A stretch of DNA of 64,000 nt from Delphinus delphis (GCF_949987515.2 NC_082703.1:7774680-7838679); one strand, 5' to 3'; positions 1-12,802 are shown, numbered from the stretch's first letter. Notes: generated by a model from the letters alone, not told the origin. Numbers and translations: made by a program.

Positions 1-1291
1 AGCATTCACCTTTTCTTCTTCTTCTTCAAAAAAGAAAAAGCCAAATAACTTTTAAAGAATTCAAAGCTATTAGCTTACTCAATTTATTCATATGTTTTGG
101 TCTGCTTTTGCTTCACAGTGTTTAAATAAAGTCATGACTCATTTGCTTGGTTCCACATTTCAGTGCATTTCCCAAAACAATCCACTTACACTGACATATG
201 TTCCCCTCTTTACTCCTGAGCCTTAATCCTCTTTAGTCTCAGTGTCTGGGAGCCTAAGCATATTAATTCATTTCAGCCCAAAAATGTTCTCTTGTAGAAA
301 TTTACGTGTTGTAAATTTCTATGGAAGCCTTCACTTAACCATTCCTTCACCTACTCCACTGATATTTATTAAAGGGTCACTTCAAGGCCTCCTGGACAGT
401 ACTCAGTAATAATAAGTACTCAAAAGCGTTTCTTTTCTCACAATATACTACCTTGATTGATGCCATCCTCTACTCTACTTCCCAATATATTACTGATCTC
501 TGCTGTTGGCTAAATGCTGGGTCTCGTGTCTGTTGACTCAAATCCTCCTCTTAAATATAAGGCTGATATCACGGCTCAGCTACCTGACTCTGTATCAGAT
601 GTAATTGTAATTTCTCTTTGTACCCATCCAACTTTTCAGGATAATTTTGATCTCATTCCCTAGAAGTGGGGCCAAAACATCTTACCCTAGCACTAATTCA
701 AGTGGCTGGCTTTCCCAATAGGCTTATTCATTATCTGATGGAAGAAATAAGTCACACAGTGCTATTATAAGTCTTTTCAGAAAATGTATAGGTGTGGAGA
801 AACAAAGCATGTATATTAAATAATTAAAGAACAATCCTAGTTTAGCATATGACTTCATGCCACATCTCCGCCTATTCAAATACACTCTATGGTTCAACTG
901 CCTGGCTGAATTCCACCTCTTATGGGAAATTTTATTTCTTAGTTCACATTTTGGATTAGAGCTTTGTTTGCTTAGGAAATATGGAAAAGTATTCCAAACT
1001 CAGACGGGAACTTAGAACGGATCTGTTATTTAAAATTCTTTTTCCCATGCTGGAATGCCTATAGCCACTAATATCTGTTTCACTCCTTTGACACTTATGG
1101 ATCCATTAAAGACAATTCACAATAGATTGTAAACTATATGGCTTTTTTCTCCTATTAGCTCCTTGAGAACAGCTCTTCTACCCTTGAAAATACCCTCCGT
1201 TATCAGTCCAGGTCCTGGAGGAAGCAGATGGCACATTCAAACTGGGATAAATTGAGTAAATTTAGTCAAGGGGCTATATACAACCCCTAAG
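1..1291. other. No gene seen; AT-rich unassigned DNA
   Basis: I recognise no gene or repeat family here. All frames are broken by frequent stops. A short TTC-rich run lies near positions 10-27. A perfect inverted repeat with 10-base arms and a 5-base loop lies at 296-320. Confidence 0.5.
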
Positions 1292-1541
1292 GCAGTGGTC
1301 CCCAAAGTTTTGGCACCAGGGACTGGTTTCGTGTAAGATAATTCTTCCACGGACTGGGGTGGGAGGTGGGGGATGGTTCAAGGCAGTAACGTGAGCAACG
1401 GTTCAGGTGGTAATGTGACCGATGGGGAGCGGCAGATGAAGCTTTGCTCGGTCACCTGCCACTCACCACCTGCTGTATGGCCTGGTTCATAACAGGCTGT
1501 GGACAAGTACCGGTCCGTGGCCCAGGGATTGGGGAACTGTG
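1292..1541 (-). mobile_element. MER1-type hAT-Charlie DNA transposon, short copy
   Basis: The left end CAGTGGTCCCCAAAG and the right end TTGGGGAACTG are degraded forms of the hAT terminal inverted repeats of the MER1 family. Between them are the family blocks GGCACCAGGGACTGG, GATGGGGAGC and GTACCGGTCCGTGGCC. At 250 bp it is a non-autonomous copy with no transposase. It shares both ends with the longer copy at 2479-3201 but lacks that copy's centre. No clear 8-bp target duplication remains. The family name is recalled, not searched. Confidence 0.75.
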
Positions 1542-1944
1542 CCCTAAGGGACAGTGCAGTATTCTGAGACTAGTAACTATAGGGTTTATTCTTTGACTAA
1601 TCCTAAAAGGTAAGAATGGAGAGCAGTCACTATAAGTCAGAAGCAGAGAAGGCTTTGTGGTACATTCTGGCTGATCTTTGTTTAAGGGGAGCATCGGAAT
1701 CAGGGTCCCTGTAAGAGGAGCAGTGGGGGAGTCAGCACCCTGGCCACGTATGCCTCACCTCCTTCCCTCCGGATTCCTGACACAGCTTCCCATGGTAAAA
1801 CCAAAAGTAAAGCCAAGTCAAAGGCAAAAGACAGCCCGTACAGATGGGGCTCCTAAGAAAAAAATCGAAGTGGTGAGCAGAGAACAGATCTGCAAGGACA
1901 AAAGGAAGACACAGAGCACATTCTCAGGGACTTGGGTTACACAC
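1542..1944. other. No gene seen; unassigned DNA with a lysine-rich frame
   Basis: A plus-strand frame at 1678-1977 has a lysine/arginine-rich stretch (near 1795-1910). Its last residues come from the LINE-1 fragment that follows. It has no ATG at its start, no domain I recognise and no supporting splice or promoter signal. It may be the edge of an older repeat. Confidence 0.35.
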
Positions 1945-3905
1945 AAAGTGGACCAAACTGAAATGGAATTAAATTAAAAATAAATAACAGAAATCTAAAA
2001 TATCTGTAAATATCTGGAAAATGCATAGTCAAAGAAGGAATCAACAGGGAAATTAGAAGTCATCTCTCCCTGATTGAAAATGAAAGCGCAATGTACCAAA
2101 ATCTGTGGGATGCATACAAAACAGTACTTATGGGGAAACTTATAGCTTTACAGCTATTTTAGAAAGGAAGAGAGGCTTCAACCTAAGGTCTCAGCTTCCA
2201 CAATTAAAAAAAAAAAAAAAAAAAAAAACTTTGAAAAAGAGCAACTTAAACCAAGAGGAAGCAGAAGAAAGGAAATAATAAAGGTCTGAGCAAAAACCAA
2301 TGTAATAGAAAACAGCAAAACATTAGAGAAAAAGTATGAAACTAAAAGTTGGTTATTTGAGAAGATCAATAAAAATGATAAACCTCAAGCCAAACTGATC
2401 AGGAAAAAGAGAAAAGATACAAGGTAATATCGGTAATGAGAAAGGTGATATTACTACAGATTCTTCAGGTATTTAGAACAGCGGTCCCCAACCTTTTTGG
2501 CACCAGGGACCAGTTTCGTGGAAGACAATTTTTCCATGGACTGAGGGGGGGGATGGTTTCAGATGATTCAAGCACATTACATTTACTGTGCACTTTATTT
2601 CTATTATTATTACATTGTAATATATAATGAAATAATTATACAACTCACCATAATGCAGAATCAGTGGGAGCCCTGAGCTTGTTTTCCTGCAACTAGATGG
2701 TCCCATCTGGGGCTGATGGGAAACAGTGACACCCGAAGTGTGTTACTTATGTCCAGTCTACTCCGTAAGATGCAGCTTAATTGTCACTTGTCAGTCACTG
2801 ATAGGGTTTTGATATGAGTCTGCAAGCAATTGATTTATCATGGTCTCTGTGCAGTCAAACCTCTCTGCTAGTGATAATCTGTATTTGCAGCCACTCCCCA
2901 GCACTAGCATCACCACCTCAGCTCCACCTCAGATCATCAGGCACCAGATTCTCATAAGGAGCACAACCTACATCCCTCGCATGCGCAGTTCACAGTAGGG
3001 TTCGTGCTCCTATGAGAATCTAATGCCGCCGCTGATCTGACAGGAGGCGGAGCTCAGGCAGTAACGCGAGTGATGGGGAGCAGCTGTGAATACAGATGGA
3101 GCTTCGCTGGCTCGCCTGCCACTCACCTCCTTCTGTGCAGCCCAGTTCCTAACAGGCCACAAACCAGTACTGGTCCATGGCCCAGGAGTTGGGGACCCCT
3201 GATTTAGAGGATACTAAGAGAATATGATGAAAAAACAATATGCCAATAAATTTGGCAATTTAGGTGAAATAGCAAATGCCTAGAAAGATACAAGCTAGAA
3301 AAGCTGGCCAAGAAGAAATGAGTAACTTGAATAGCTCTATAGCTGTCAAACGAATTTATAGTTAAAAATTTTCTCACAAAGAAAACTCCAGACACAGATA
3401 ACTTCACTGGAGAATTCTATCAAATATTTTAAGAATAAATAATACCAATCCTACATAACATTTTTGAGAACAAATTTGAAAGGAAAAATAATTTCTAATT
3501 TAATCTATGAAGCCATCCCCCTCAGTCAAAAGTATTACAAGGAAAAACAACACAAAACTGACTACCAATAACTTTTATAAATGTAAGTGAAAAAAAATAC
3601 TTAACAACATTTAAGCAAATCAAATTCAACAAGACATAAAAACGATAACACATTATGTCCAAATGGGGTTTATCTCAGGAATACAAGGTTGCTTTAACAA
3701 TTGAAAAATCAACCTATGTATTCACCATGTTAAAATTTAAAGAGTAGAATTAAGCAACATACAATTATCACAATAGGCAAATGAAAAGCATTTAACAAAA
3801 TCCAACACATTTTCAAGATAAAAATCTACAAGCAAGCTAGTTATAGAACCTGAAAGAGGCCATCTACAAAATGTCTACAGGTAACATCAAGTTTAGTGGT
3901 GAAGG
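1945..3905 (+). mobile_element. LINE-1 ORF2 fragment (old), interrupted by MER1
   Basis: The plus strand follows LINE-1 ORF2 from the endonuclease/RT junction (near 1955-2010) into the reverse-transcriptase region (near 3640-3900, where the GFIPG-type segment is read from GGGGTTTATCTCAGGAATAC). Many stops and frameshifts make it dead. The MER1-type element at 2479-3201 splits it, and ORF2 resumes after that element, so the LINE is the older of the two. Both ends of the LINE are missing. An A run of about 20 bases sits near 2204-2228. Confidence 0.85.
2479..3201 (-). mobile_element. MER1-type hAT-Charlie element with 8-bp target duplication
   Basis: The element starts with CAGCGGTCCCCAACC and ends with GGTTGGGGACC-type sequence (GTTGGGGACCCCTG), which are inverted repeats of each other. 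It is flanked by ATTTAGAA (2471-2478) and ATTTAGAG (3202-3209), an 8-bp duplication with one mismatch, as expected for hAT elements. At 723 bp it is longer than I recall for the non-autonomous MER1A/B forms, so it may keep extra Charlie internal sequence. No transposase frame is intact. It sits inside a LINE-1 ORF2 remnant. Confidence 0.85.
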
Positions 3906-4479
3906 GCTGGATCCTCTCCCTCTAAATTCAGCAACAAGGAAGGACTTAGAGAAACCTCAGATAACTGTGGTTCTCATGCAGACCCCTTGACCATGGAGGA
4001 AGCACTCAAATGTTCCATTTGGGTTTAAAATAGGATAGATCAGCTTTGCTTGTAAACATAGATTCAAAGCCCTTTTAGTTTTGTGAAAATGTGACTCGCA
4101 CTCTGAAATTTCTGTCACAATTCTTGCTCATCAATTTCATCATATCCTTGATTTAGTCTCGTGTCTTAGCTCCCTTACTCATTCTCTGTATTCACATAAA
4201 TAGAAACTAACCACAGACCCCACTTAACCTCTCGAGGACTGCCTATTTCTCTGCTTGTATTAAAAAAAAAAAAAAAAACTGCCGAAAAGAGTGTAGCGTC
4301 ACCGTCACCACCTTTCCCCCACCTATTCTCTCTCTGTCCTACTCCAATCAGGACTTTGCCCAGCACTTAATGAAAACCCCCTTTGAAGGGCTCTAACCAC
4401 CTCCACTTTGCCAAAGTAGTGTTAATTCTCTGGATTTATCTTACTTCACCTGTGAGAAGCATCAGATGCATTTGATTGC
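3906..4479. other. No gene seen; unassigned, with A run
   Basis: No repeat family or coding signal recognised. An uninterrupted A run lies at 4262-4278. Confidence 0.5.
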
Positions 4480-6097
4480 TCCTTACTTTTCTTTTTGCTT
4501 CTAAGGCAGCCTACTTTTTTAAAAAAGTTTCACCACCACCCGGCTGCTCCTCTCCTGTCTCCTTTACTGGGTGTGCTGCCTCTCCCTGACCACCTCATGT
4601 TGCAGTGCTCAAGGGTCTTTGTCTCTTTTCTCTACTCTGAGAACACTCCCTATATAATTTCTTCCAGTCCTGTCACTTTAAATGTCATCTACGTCACCAG
4701 CCCCAGCTTTACTCCTCAGCTCCAGATGCAAGCATCCAGCTTCCTACTTGATACTGCCCCACCTGGCTGATTCCTAGGAACCTCACATTTAATATGCCAC
4801 ATGTCTGAAACAGACCTTTGTATTTGACTCCCTCATCTCCATCCTATCTGCGTTTTCTCTAATCATTGCCGTCTCATTAAATGGCAATAATGAGTAAGTC
4901 AGGCCCAAATCTGGAAACCACCCAGGAAACTTCTCCTTTCCTCACACTCACACATAACCCACCAGCAAGCCCTCTCAGTCCCCTCTTCACTATATGCTCT
5001 GAATCTTACCACTTCACTCTGCCTCCACTGCTGTAGCTCTAGTTACAGCCAGCATCACATCCCTCCTAGACTACGTTCCCTTCTTCCACTCCTGTACCCT
5101 TAAAATCAATTCTCCTTCACTTAGCAGCTAAAGAGATCTCACTCCAGTTCAAACCTAGTAACTGTTCAGAACAAAATCCACACGTGACCGTTTTCCATAC
5201 TGGGATCCACAGGGCTCTGCATGCTCCACCCTTCCCGACTCACACTTTATCTCCTACCTACCTCTCTTCACTCACTTTGTTCTAGTAACAGTGGTATTTC
5301 TTCTGTTCATTGACTATACCAAGGTTATTCCTGCCTTCAATGATTTGAATTTGTCACTTCCTCTGCCTGGAATACTTTTCCCCCTGACAACAACAGGGCT
5401 CATCCTTCAGTTCAGCCACATCTCTGTTCAATCATCACTTGCTCTGAGAGGCTTTCCCTGACCATGCTATTTAAAAGAACTCCTAGGGACTCCCCTGGGG
5501 GCACAGTGGTTAAGAATCTGCCTGCCAATGCAGGGGACATGGGTTCGAGCCCTGGTCCAGGAAGATCCCACATGCTGCGGAGCAACTAAGCCCATGTGCC
5601 ACAACTACTGAGCCTGCGCTCTAGAGCCCGCGAGCCACAACTACTGAGCCCCGTGAACTACTAAGCCTGTGTGCAACAACAACTGAAGCCCACACGCCTA
5701 GAGCCCGTGCTCCACAACAAGAGAAGCCACTGCATGAGAAGCCCGCGCACCGCAACGAAGAGTAGCCCCTCTCTCGCCACAACTAGAGAAAGTCCGTGTG
5801 CAGCAACAAAGACCCAACGCAGCCAAAAATAAATAAATTTTAAAAAAATAAAAGAACTCCTCTTTGTCCCATTGTCACTTTCTATTTCCATATCCTGCTT
5901 TATCTTACCGTAAAGCACTTAAACCACATTAAACTATGTATTTATTTACTTAAGTGCTCATAATCTGTCTCCCTAATTAGAAACTGCAGTTCCAAAGGGC
6001 AGGTCCTTTCTTGTATTGTTCATCCCTATACACCCAGTGCCTAGAACAATGTGTGGCCTATAGCAGGCACTCAACAAATAGCTGTTCTAAGAATGAA
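4480..6097 (+). mobile_element. LINE-2 (L2) ORF2 C-terminal part and 3' end
   Basis: The sequence follows the L2 consensus through the end of its CR1-clade polyprotein (such as the block near 5340-5470 ending GAGAGGCTTTCCCTGACC) and into the L2 3' end, with CCTAGAACAATG at 6040-6051 and the tail CACTCAACAAATAGCTGTTC at 6068-6087. A CHR SINE (5485-5849) splits it. It is very diverged and non-coding. The 5' limit is approximate. Confidence 0.8.
5485..5849 (+). mobile_element. CHR-family SINE (CHR-1-like), full length
   Basis: The tRNA-Glu-derived head has an A box (GTGGTTAAGAATC) and a B box (GGGTTCGAGCC), followed by the CHR body and an A/T-rich tail. It is flanked by a perfect 12-bp target duplication AAAAGAACTCCT at 5473-5484 and 5850-5861. 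At 365 bp it is longer than the four young copies at 46-56 kb and more diverged, so it is probably an older CHR-1-type insertion. It landed inside the L2 element. Confidence 0.92.
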
Positions 6098-6339
6098 ATA
6101 TTGAGGACAGTATTGTATCAGATAAATATATTCCATTAAAACCGGACCCTGCTTTGAGATAAGTTATTCCCTTTTTGTAGAGCCTCTTGTTAATGCCATT
6201 CCATAAGACAAGAAAGAAAAGTAAGCAATTTCAATAAAACAAAAGATATCCAAGGCAAGTTTAGATTTAAATATTAAAAGCGTCAATCATAATAAGGCCC
6301 TATGTTTCAATAAACTTAATGGTTTTCTTGGTACTTTCT

Positions 6340-6500
6340 TATAAACTATCCTGCTTAATCCTTGTAACACTCCTTTATTAGTATCTCCATTTTGCATATG
6401 AGAAAATGAAAACTCAATAGAGCTGTGGGACTTGAGTAAGTTCACACTGCTAAGAAATGACAGAGACAGGATTAGAGCTATGTTTCTCAGACTGTTCGTC
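6340..6500 (-). mobile_element. MIR SINE fragment
   Basis: Read on the minus strand it follows the MIR core and tRNA-related half. On the plus strand the diagnostic string is CCATTTTGCATATGAGAAAA followed by a block like TCACACTGCTAAGAAATGAC. Strongly diverged, ends approximate. Confidence 0.7.
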
Positions 6501-8740
6501 AGGATTCGCTCACTAAATCATGGAACTCCCAAAACTAACCTGAATCCTTCGTACTCTGACGGTGCCAGGTCCAACGTTAAAGAAACAAATCTGAAAATGA
6601 CTTTCCATGGCTCACATTATGAAAACATATACTCTTTAAAAGTCAAACTTTAATTTGAAAAAAGACTCTTCCTTAAAAAAAAAACAAAAAAACAAAAAAC
6701 TCTGAGAATGAGCCAGAAAGGGAGCTTGGCTCTGAGAAGACAATTCATGGTATTGGGCAGGGGGGCGGGGCAAGCATTATAACATGGGTGCCAGACAGAG
6801 AAGACCTTCTGGGAAGGGGCATGCTTGGACCCCATCTGGTACAAAGAAGAGTGGGCGAGTCAACAGTCAAATGATTTAATCCGGAGGAACAGCTGTAAAC
6901 GTGTAGCTTATAGGCCATATACAGTCTAAGTATTTTAGCTTGTGGCTTCATTTTATTTTGGTCTTGTTTTGTACTAGCATGGTGTAAATTGTTTTTTTAT
7001 TTTAAATTAGTTCTAAATATCTCACATTCAAAAGATTTCACATAAACGTCTGAGTGTCTCTGCTTCCTTTTAAAAACTGCAAGATAGGAAGACAGCTAGT
7101 TTACCATGTAAAACCGTGACAAAGTCTAACGAGGGGCAGCGGCTGCATGCTTACACGGGGCTAGTACCTTCTGGTTGCCACACTACCCATTATTTTCTCA
7201 TAAATTACACCTTTCTGCTCTGCTCATTGACACTGTTTACTTGGTCTCTGTAGATATCTGAGTGTGTGACCTCTGATTTAGGGATTTCGAGCTATATGAA
7301 GCAAGTATGAGGAACCAGGCAATCATCGATGAGATGAGGTTGTATGAATGGGCTGTAGGAACCCCAATTCCCAAACGAAATATGTTTTGTTTGGGGAGAA
7401 AAAAGCCTCTTTGAAAAGAAGTATGTTCATAATAAATGCATCGCAGCTAAGCTAGATCAGTGGCTAAAAGAGCAACTCACTTCGTAAGGTTGATTCCCCA
7501 GTGTACACATCATTGCCTTGATGTGTAAGCTGAGGGCACTTATTATGAATCGCTTCCCCCTAAGTGTCTCACCCAACAGTCTTCTGTAAAGTCTTGGAAG
7601 AAGATCTTCAGAGGTACAATATAATACCTTATTTAGGAAGGATGGAACACACTACCCAAAATACAGATCAACCATTTCTGTTGGCGGCATGTAGAGCAGA
7701 GCCATGAGGAAACGGGGAACAAGAGAGGGAAAAGGGAAAATCATCAGGAATTTTTAGCAAAGACGGTGATCTTGTGAACGCCCCTGTGTTACTTAGGACA
7801 ATATTGGACATTGGGTGTTGTGAAGGGAGAGAATGGTACTTGCAGACGGAGGAGATTTCTACTCTATTCCCACAAGAGAAAATATGGCAAGAAGCTTTTC
7901 ATGCCTCCTTCCCCAAAGAGGAAGAGTCACTTATGTAACAGGTGTATTTAGAAGAAGACCTAGGACATGCTCAGCTTCAGGCTTCCTGGAGAGAAATGCA
8001 TCTTGGTGTACTCCCCACCATGGGTTGAGTTTACAAGTTCAACTCTGCCTTCAACAGGCAAAGCCTGGAGGAAGAAGTTCAATTCAGGGGTGAGTAACAG
8101 GATGTCCATTATCACCACACATCTAAAACTGTTCTCCCCAGTGGGCAATATTACCAGTTTTATCTCCATTTGTTTATTGCTTATGTTTCAATGCCTTACA
8201 AACATAGGAGGGGATAAAAAGGGTTATTTGTGAGAACCATAGATAATACTGAAAAAGAAGTAAGAGAATTGAAAAGCCATTTTCTTTCTTTGTCTTGTGT
8301 CTACATTTTCTCTTGGGTAACCAGAAGGTTTTCAGACAGATGGGTTCTTGGATGAGTTGACATTTAATTTCCCTTTGAACCCTGAGGTTCTACAATTGTG
8401 TAATAAGATGTACTATTGGTAATTGATATGTTTTCCAGCTCTCTCATGTACAGTGAAAAGAGATGAGGATCCATGCCACATTAACACATGAAGAGAAACA
8501 AACGAGTTGTTACCGACTCAGAGAATCTGTAAGCTTGGAAGGAGCACATAGAACCATTTAATTCTCAACCTGTTGTCAGTGTGCCCTTTCCATCTCCAAC
8601 TAATAAGCCCTCCACTTATGCTTAAAAATATTCCATGATTGGAAATGTAAGACGGTTCTTTTTGAATGGCTGACTCTCAGGTTGCCAGCTACAGGTATAT
8701 AGATTTTTAGCAGTCAGGGAAAAAAAAAACAACATTCATA
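6501..8740. other. No gene seen; repeat-poor unassigned block
   Basis: Apart from an A-rich run at 6677-6700 I recognise no repeat. Short opposing frames at 7833-8093, 7967-8233 and 7960-8169 overlap one another and show no domain. Nothing supports an exon. Confidence 0.45.
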
Positions 8741-8744
8741 TAAG

Positions 8745-8870
8745 AGAATGCATTGAGCTACTATAATGTACCAAATACTGTGCAATATAAAAATGAAGTC
8801 TTTGAAGTCAAGGATTTCACAATCTGCTTAAGAGATAAATAACTATATTTCACTTATGATAAGTACAAAA
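8745..8870 (-). mobile_element. Possible L2 3' end remnant
   Basis: The order of blocks (TGAGCTACTATAATGTACCA, then ATACTGTGC, then TCAAGGATTTCACAATCTG) follows the reverse complement of the L2 3' end, but the match is weak. Confidence 0.4.
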
Positions 8871-10509
8871 ATGCAGTTGCTAGGGAAGCATAGAAGTGAG
8901 TGACTAAGGCTGACTAAGGGTATAAATGAAATTTCTGAAGTGGAATTTCACATCTTCTTTGTTATGCACCTAGGGTTTTCTTTTAGAAACACTTTCTCAG
9001 TTTTATTTTTTAAAGACTTTTCATAATTGCAGGTTCTCTTTCCATTCCAATCAATAATTTAATTTGAAGAAATTAAATCAATTTAAATTTAATTTAAAGA
9101 ATAAACGTACAATTTTTTTTTTTTTTTTACAATTACACCTTAAAGAAATGGTAAGCCTCATTGAAACATGATGACTAACTATTGAGTTAATGAACTTCAC
9201 AGATCTCCACTGACCTGAACACAGCACTCCACTGCAGTAGCCCAGTCCAGGTCACAACTGCAAAGTGTAATCACCAGAACTTGTACACCTTTAAAATCTT
9301 ACATTTGAATACCTACTCTTTTATCATGACAACCCTTTCAGCTCTTGCTTTCTTCACCCACATTATAGCTGATCTTGGCCTCAGGAGGGGCTAGAGTCCC
9401 GAAGAAGTCCATCAGTCTACCTGCTTCCCTTCCCTCTTTTCCTGATAAATCCCAAAGGTCCATCCTTTCAGTCACAACTTCCTCACCCCTCTCCCCTTCC
9501 ACCACCCCCTTCCTGAAAAACCATGGGCCTCAGCATTCCAGCCTCTCGATTTCTCTGTTCCTACACCAGGGTTGCAGAATGATACTTGAGATAATGCTAC
9601 CATATGTAGGTTGGTGGCAGTAAACATTCATGCCTCAATTGTCAGTCTCAGCCCCAGAAAATCTTTATTTTTTATTAGAAATCTTTATTATTTCTTTATT
9701 AGAAAATCTTTATTTTTGGTCTTTGTCAATGTTCTCTCTCCCAATGCCTTCAATAGCTATTCCATTTTAAATAAAAATAATTGTGTCAAATAAAGTCTGG
9801 TATAAAATACTACAAAGAAAATAAATACCATAAATAGTCCCTTTCTTCATAAACCACCATTTTTAATGGGTTGATGTATTCTTTTAGGTCTCCCTCCCAC
9901 ACACCAGTGAATAGGGTAATTTCATGTTGTTGTATTCATGTAGTATATGCCATTTTGTATCCTGCTTTTCCAAAAATGCTTTATCATAAGCAATTTTCCT
10001 TGTTATTTTACTACTTAAGCATGATTTTAAATGACTTCACAATGTAAAGAAGCCATACCATGGTTTTACCATCGAGTTTCTTGAAAGAGTAGATGTCACG
10101 TACTACATTACTTACTCATATACCACTCACTGCATAACACAGAGTGATAGGGCTAATGCCTGTTATTTCATGCAGTGTACTCCAACACAATCCACCAATG
10201 ATCTCACATCAGTAAGGACTAGGTTCAACAAGTAGCATCAAAACATAAAATGAAAAGGCATAAATGATATAGAAATGTATTTCTTACTCAAGATATAATC
10301 TTAACATGGGGAGTCCAGGGACAGTATGGCAGCGCTGCTCCATGAAGTCTTTGGGGACACAGGCTCCCTGGATCGAGGCTCTGCTAGCAGGGCCCCCATT
10401 CACAGGACCGACCTGTAGTTCAGGATGGCGGCTCCACCTCCCGTAATCAGGTATCCATTTCAAATATCTCAAACTTCCCAAGTCTATATCTAAGTTTATT
10501 TTTTTCCTA
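8871..10509. other. No gene seen; unassigned DNA with short repeats
   Basis: Contains AT-rich short repeats at 9060-9100, a T run at 9113-9128, and an imperfect run of ATTAGAAATCTTTATT-like units at 9659-9717. The stretch 10255-10480 has the feel of an old interspersed repeat but I cannot name it. No coding evidence. Confidence 0.45.
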
Positions 10510-11290
10510 CAAATCTGTTTCTCCTCAAGTAGCTTCTATCTTTGTTATTTCCACCATAATGCTAATGAAGTCTGAACAGAGGGCCAGTATCAACTGCTCA
10601 CTTCCACACTATTCCTCAGCAAATCAGTGACCAAGTTTTACAAATTACGTCTTCACTATGTCTCTAAAAATCCATCACCTCCTCTACACACTCAGAATTG
10701 TGGTCTTGGAAAGTAATTGTGATTATTACTCTGATTTAAGGATCTCGCCTTCCTAAACCATATCAAACCATATCGCCCACAGCCCGAATGATCTGAAAAC
10801 AGGGTTGTTCCTGCCACTTTTTTGTTTAAAATCTTTCAGTGACTGCAATTCATCCTCAGAATAAAGTCCAAAATTATTAGCCTTGTTTAAAATGTCACTT
10901 GAAGTCAAATATCTCTTGAACTCTCCAACCTCATTCCCCATCTGTACTTTAATACCCAATATGTCCAAGTGGCCATCAAGCTTCTTCAGAGCACATCCCA
11001 TTGTTATATGGGACCATTTTCTACTCCATGTTTATCTCCTGTGCCAAAGCTCCTTAGGCACATTTACCCGCCTATGTTACTCATGCTTAACCTTGAAAAT
11101 ACGTTAAAGATCATCTTCCTGCTGGAGCTTCCTTGGCTCAACTTCCTCCAACCAACAAAATGGGGCACTCACTCTTCTGCACTCAGTATCCTAGGTATAC
11201 GTTCACAGTCACACTTGTGACATTGTATCAAGTATACCTGCTGTCATCCTGAGCCCTTTGAATGAGTGACTGCATATCTGATGTGTGACC
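10510..11290 (+). mobile_element. L2 ORF2 C-terminal remnant
   Basis: The L2 coding-strand block pattern is present: CTTTCAGTGACTGCAATTCA, then ATAAAGTCCAAAATTATTAG, then CTTGGCTCAACTTCCTCCAA, ending near GTGACATTGTATCA. Heavily diverged and non-coding. Limits are approximate. Confidence 0.65.
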
Positions 11291-12077
11291 TAATGTATGG
11301 AACATACAGATAGGCTTCATTTAGAGAGCATTTGGTGAAGACTGCCTTGGCTTACTTCTTTTTCCATTTCTCAGTGCCAAATTCTTGATTTCAATAGGTA
11401 GGGTGCATCACCAAGTAAAAGTGTGCTTTTTATAATAAAACTTTTAAAAGATTTGCCACTATAAAGACAACACAATGATTTATTGAAAATAAACAAACCT
11501 ATGAAGATCTCATACAAACAGATTTCTATTATATAATTACTTATAAAAAACAGTTAAGGTTTTAACATCAAATTCTAGTTCCTTTTCACTGAAATACTGG
11601 TTACAATCATATCCAATAGTGGGACTACAAGAGCAGTTTTGGTCCGGGGTGGGCACTTCTGTGTGATGTGCATTGTTCTTGTCTCACATAATCTGGTCTG
11701 CTCAGAAGTGTTTGCTTCTATTTCAGAATCCTTATTAAATAATCACCCAGAGTTCTTGGTCTTTTTAAAATAATCCTAGAAATAGCTTTTCAGCCTCCAG
11801 GACAACTTACTGCAGCCTCAGGTGAGAGACACTGCTCTACCCACAGGATCAGAATTTTTAGTTTTGGCCTTTGCAGTCTTTCATCATCTGCTTTCTTTTA
11901 TGTACTGTGATGTTGGGAAGTGGTTTTACTCTTCTTCTAGAGATCTATATTTCCTTACCTATTAGGAGTGGGAACTGAAAATTGATCTCCCCCCTATTTA
12001 CAGTCCGTGAAATTTCCCACATTCCATCATAAAAATAGTGACTCAGAACATTATTTTTTAATCACTTCCTGCCCAGT
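11291..12077. other. No gene seen; unassigned DNA
   Basis: AT-rich with no recognised family or coding signal. Confidence 0.45.
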
Positions 12078-12262
12078 CCAGAGATTTCCAAATGGCTTTG
12101 TGTGGATGAACTGCATCAGAATTGCCTGGGAAGTATATTAAAATAACAGATTCCTAGGCTCCGACCCAATCGTTCACGAGAATTTCCAGGGCTGAGGCCC
12201 TTTAATACGTGTTTTAAACAGGAACAAAGGCAATTCTTATGCCAGCCCAGTTTGGGAATTTG
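12078..12262 (+). mobile_element. MER5-type hAT-Charlie element
   Basis: The order CAGAGATTTCCAAATGGCTT, GCATCAGAATTGCCTGGGAA, ACAGATTCCTAGGCTCCGAC and TTTGGGAATTTG follows the MER5A consensus as recalled. Old, short and non-coding. No target duplication is clear. Confidence 0.65.
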
Positions 12263-12802
12263 TAAGACCACAATTGACTATCATATACCTAAAGTCAGCA
12301 GGTACTATTTTCTGAATAAAAACAAACAGACAAACCATGAATGGGTGACATTCATAAACATTAAAAAGACATAAAGAACGCTTTGAGCTTTCCAGACAAG
12401 TGAAAAGCTACCATCTGTCTGAGAAAGTAAGGCAGCCTCCACTTCTGCATGCAGGTTGACAGCTGTCCATCCTGGCGGGCCAGCGCCTCTGCAGTGATAA
12501 CCAGAAAAAGTCATACACATTCCCACACTTCACATTTTAAGGCATAAGAGAGCTATGAAAGCAGTGAGGATCTAAAACTCCAAGGGGTGGACTATTTCCA
12601 AGGCGACCTGATCACCTCTCTTTATCTAGGAGCATTTGCTAGTTCTGGGCATGGGCTGGCAATAGCACTTGCTGAGACTCTCTTTTGGGGAATGAAAAAT
12701 CAGTACAATTTTGGAGAGATTATGTGGTGGGCTAAATTTGGAAATTTGAAGGAACAAAAATGCCTGACCAGTTTTCCCTATGAGACGCTTGCTGAATCCT
12801 GG
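12263..12802. other. No gene seen; unassigned DNA
   Basis: Two short opposing frames (12305-12526 minus, 12587-12838 plus) show no recognisable domain. The second runs into the LINE-1 fragment that follows. Confidence 0.45.

Noticed and set aside
1678..1977. Lysine-rich open frame, possibly a histone- or HMG-like protein
   Set aside because: No ATG at its beginning, no known domain, and its end is LINE-1 sequence.
5485..5580. tRNA-like A and B boxes, suggesting a tRNA gene
   Set aside because: They belong to the tRNA-derived head of a CHR SINE with target duplications and an A tail. No cloverleaf can be completed. The same applies to the other eight SINE copies.
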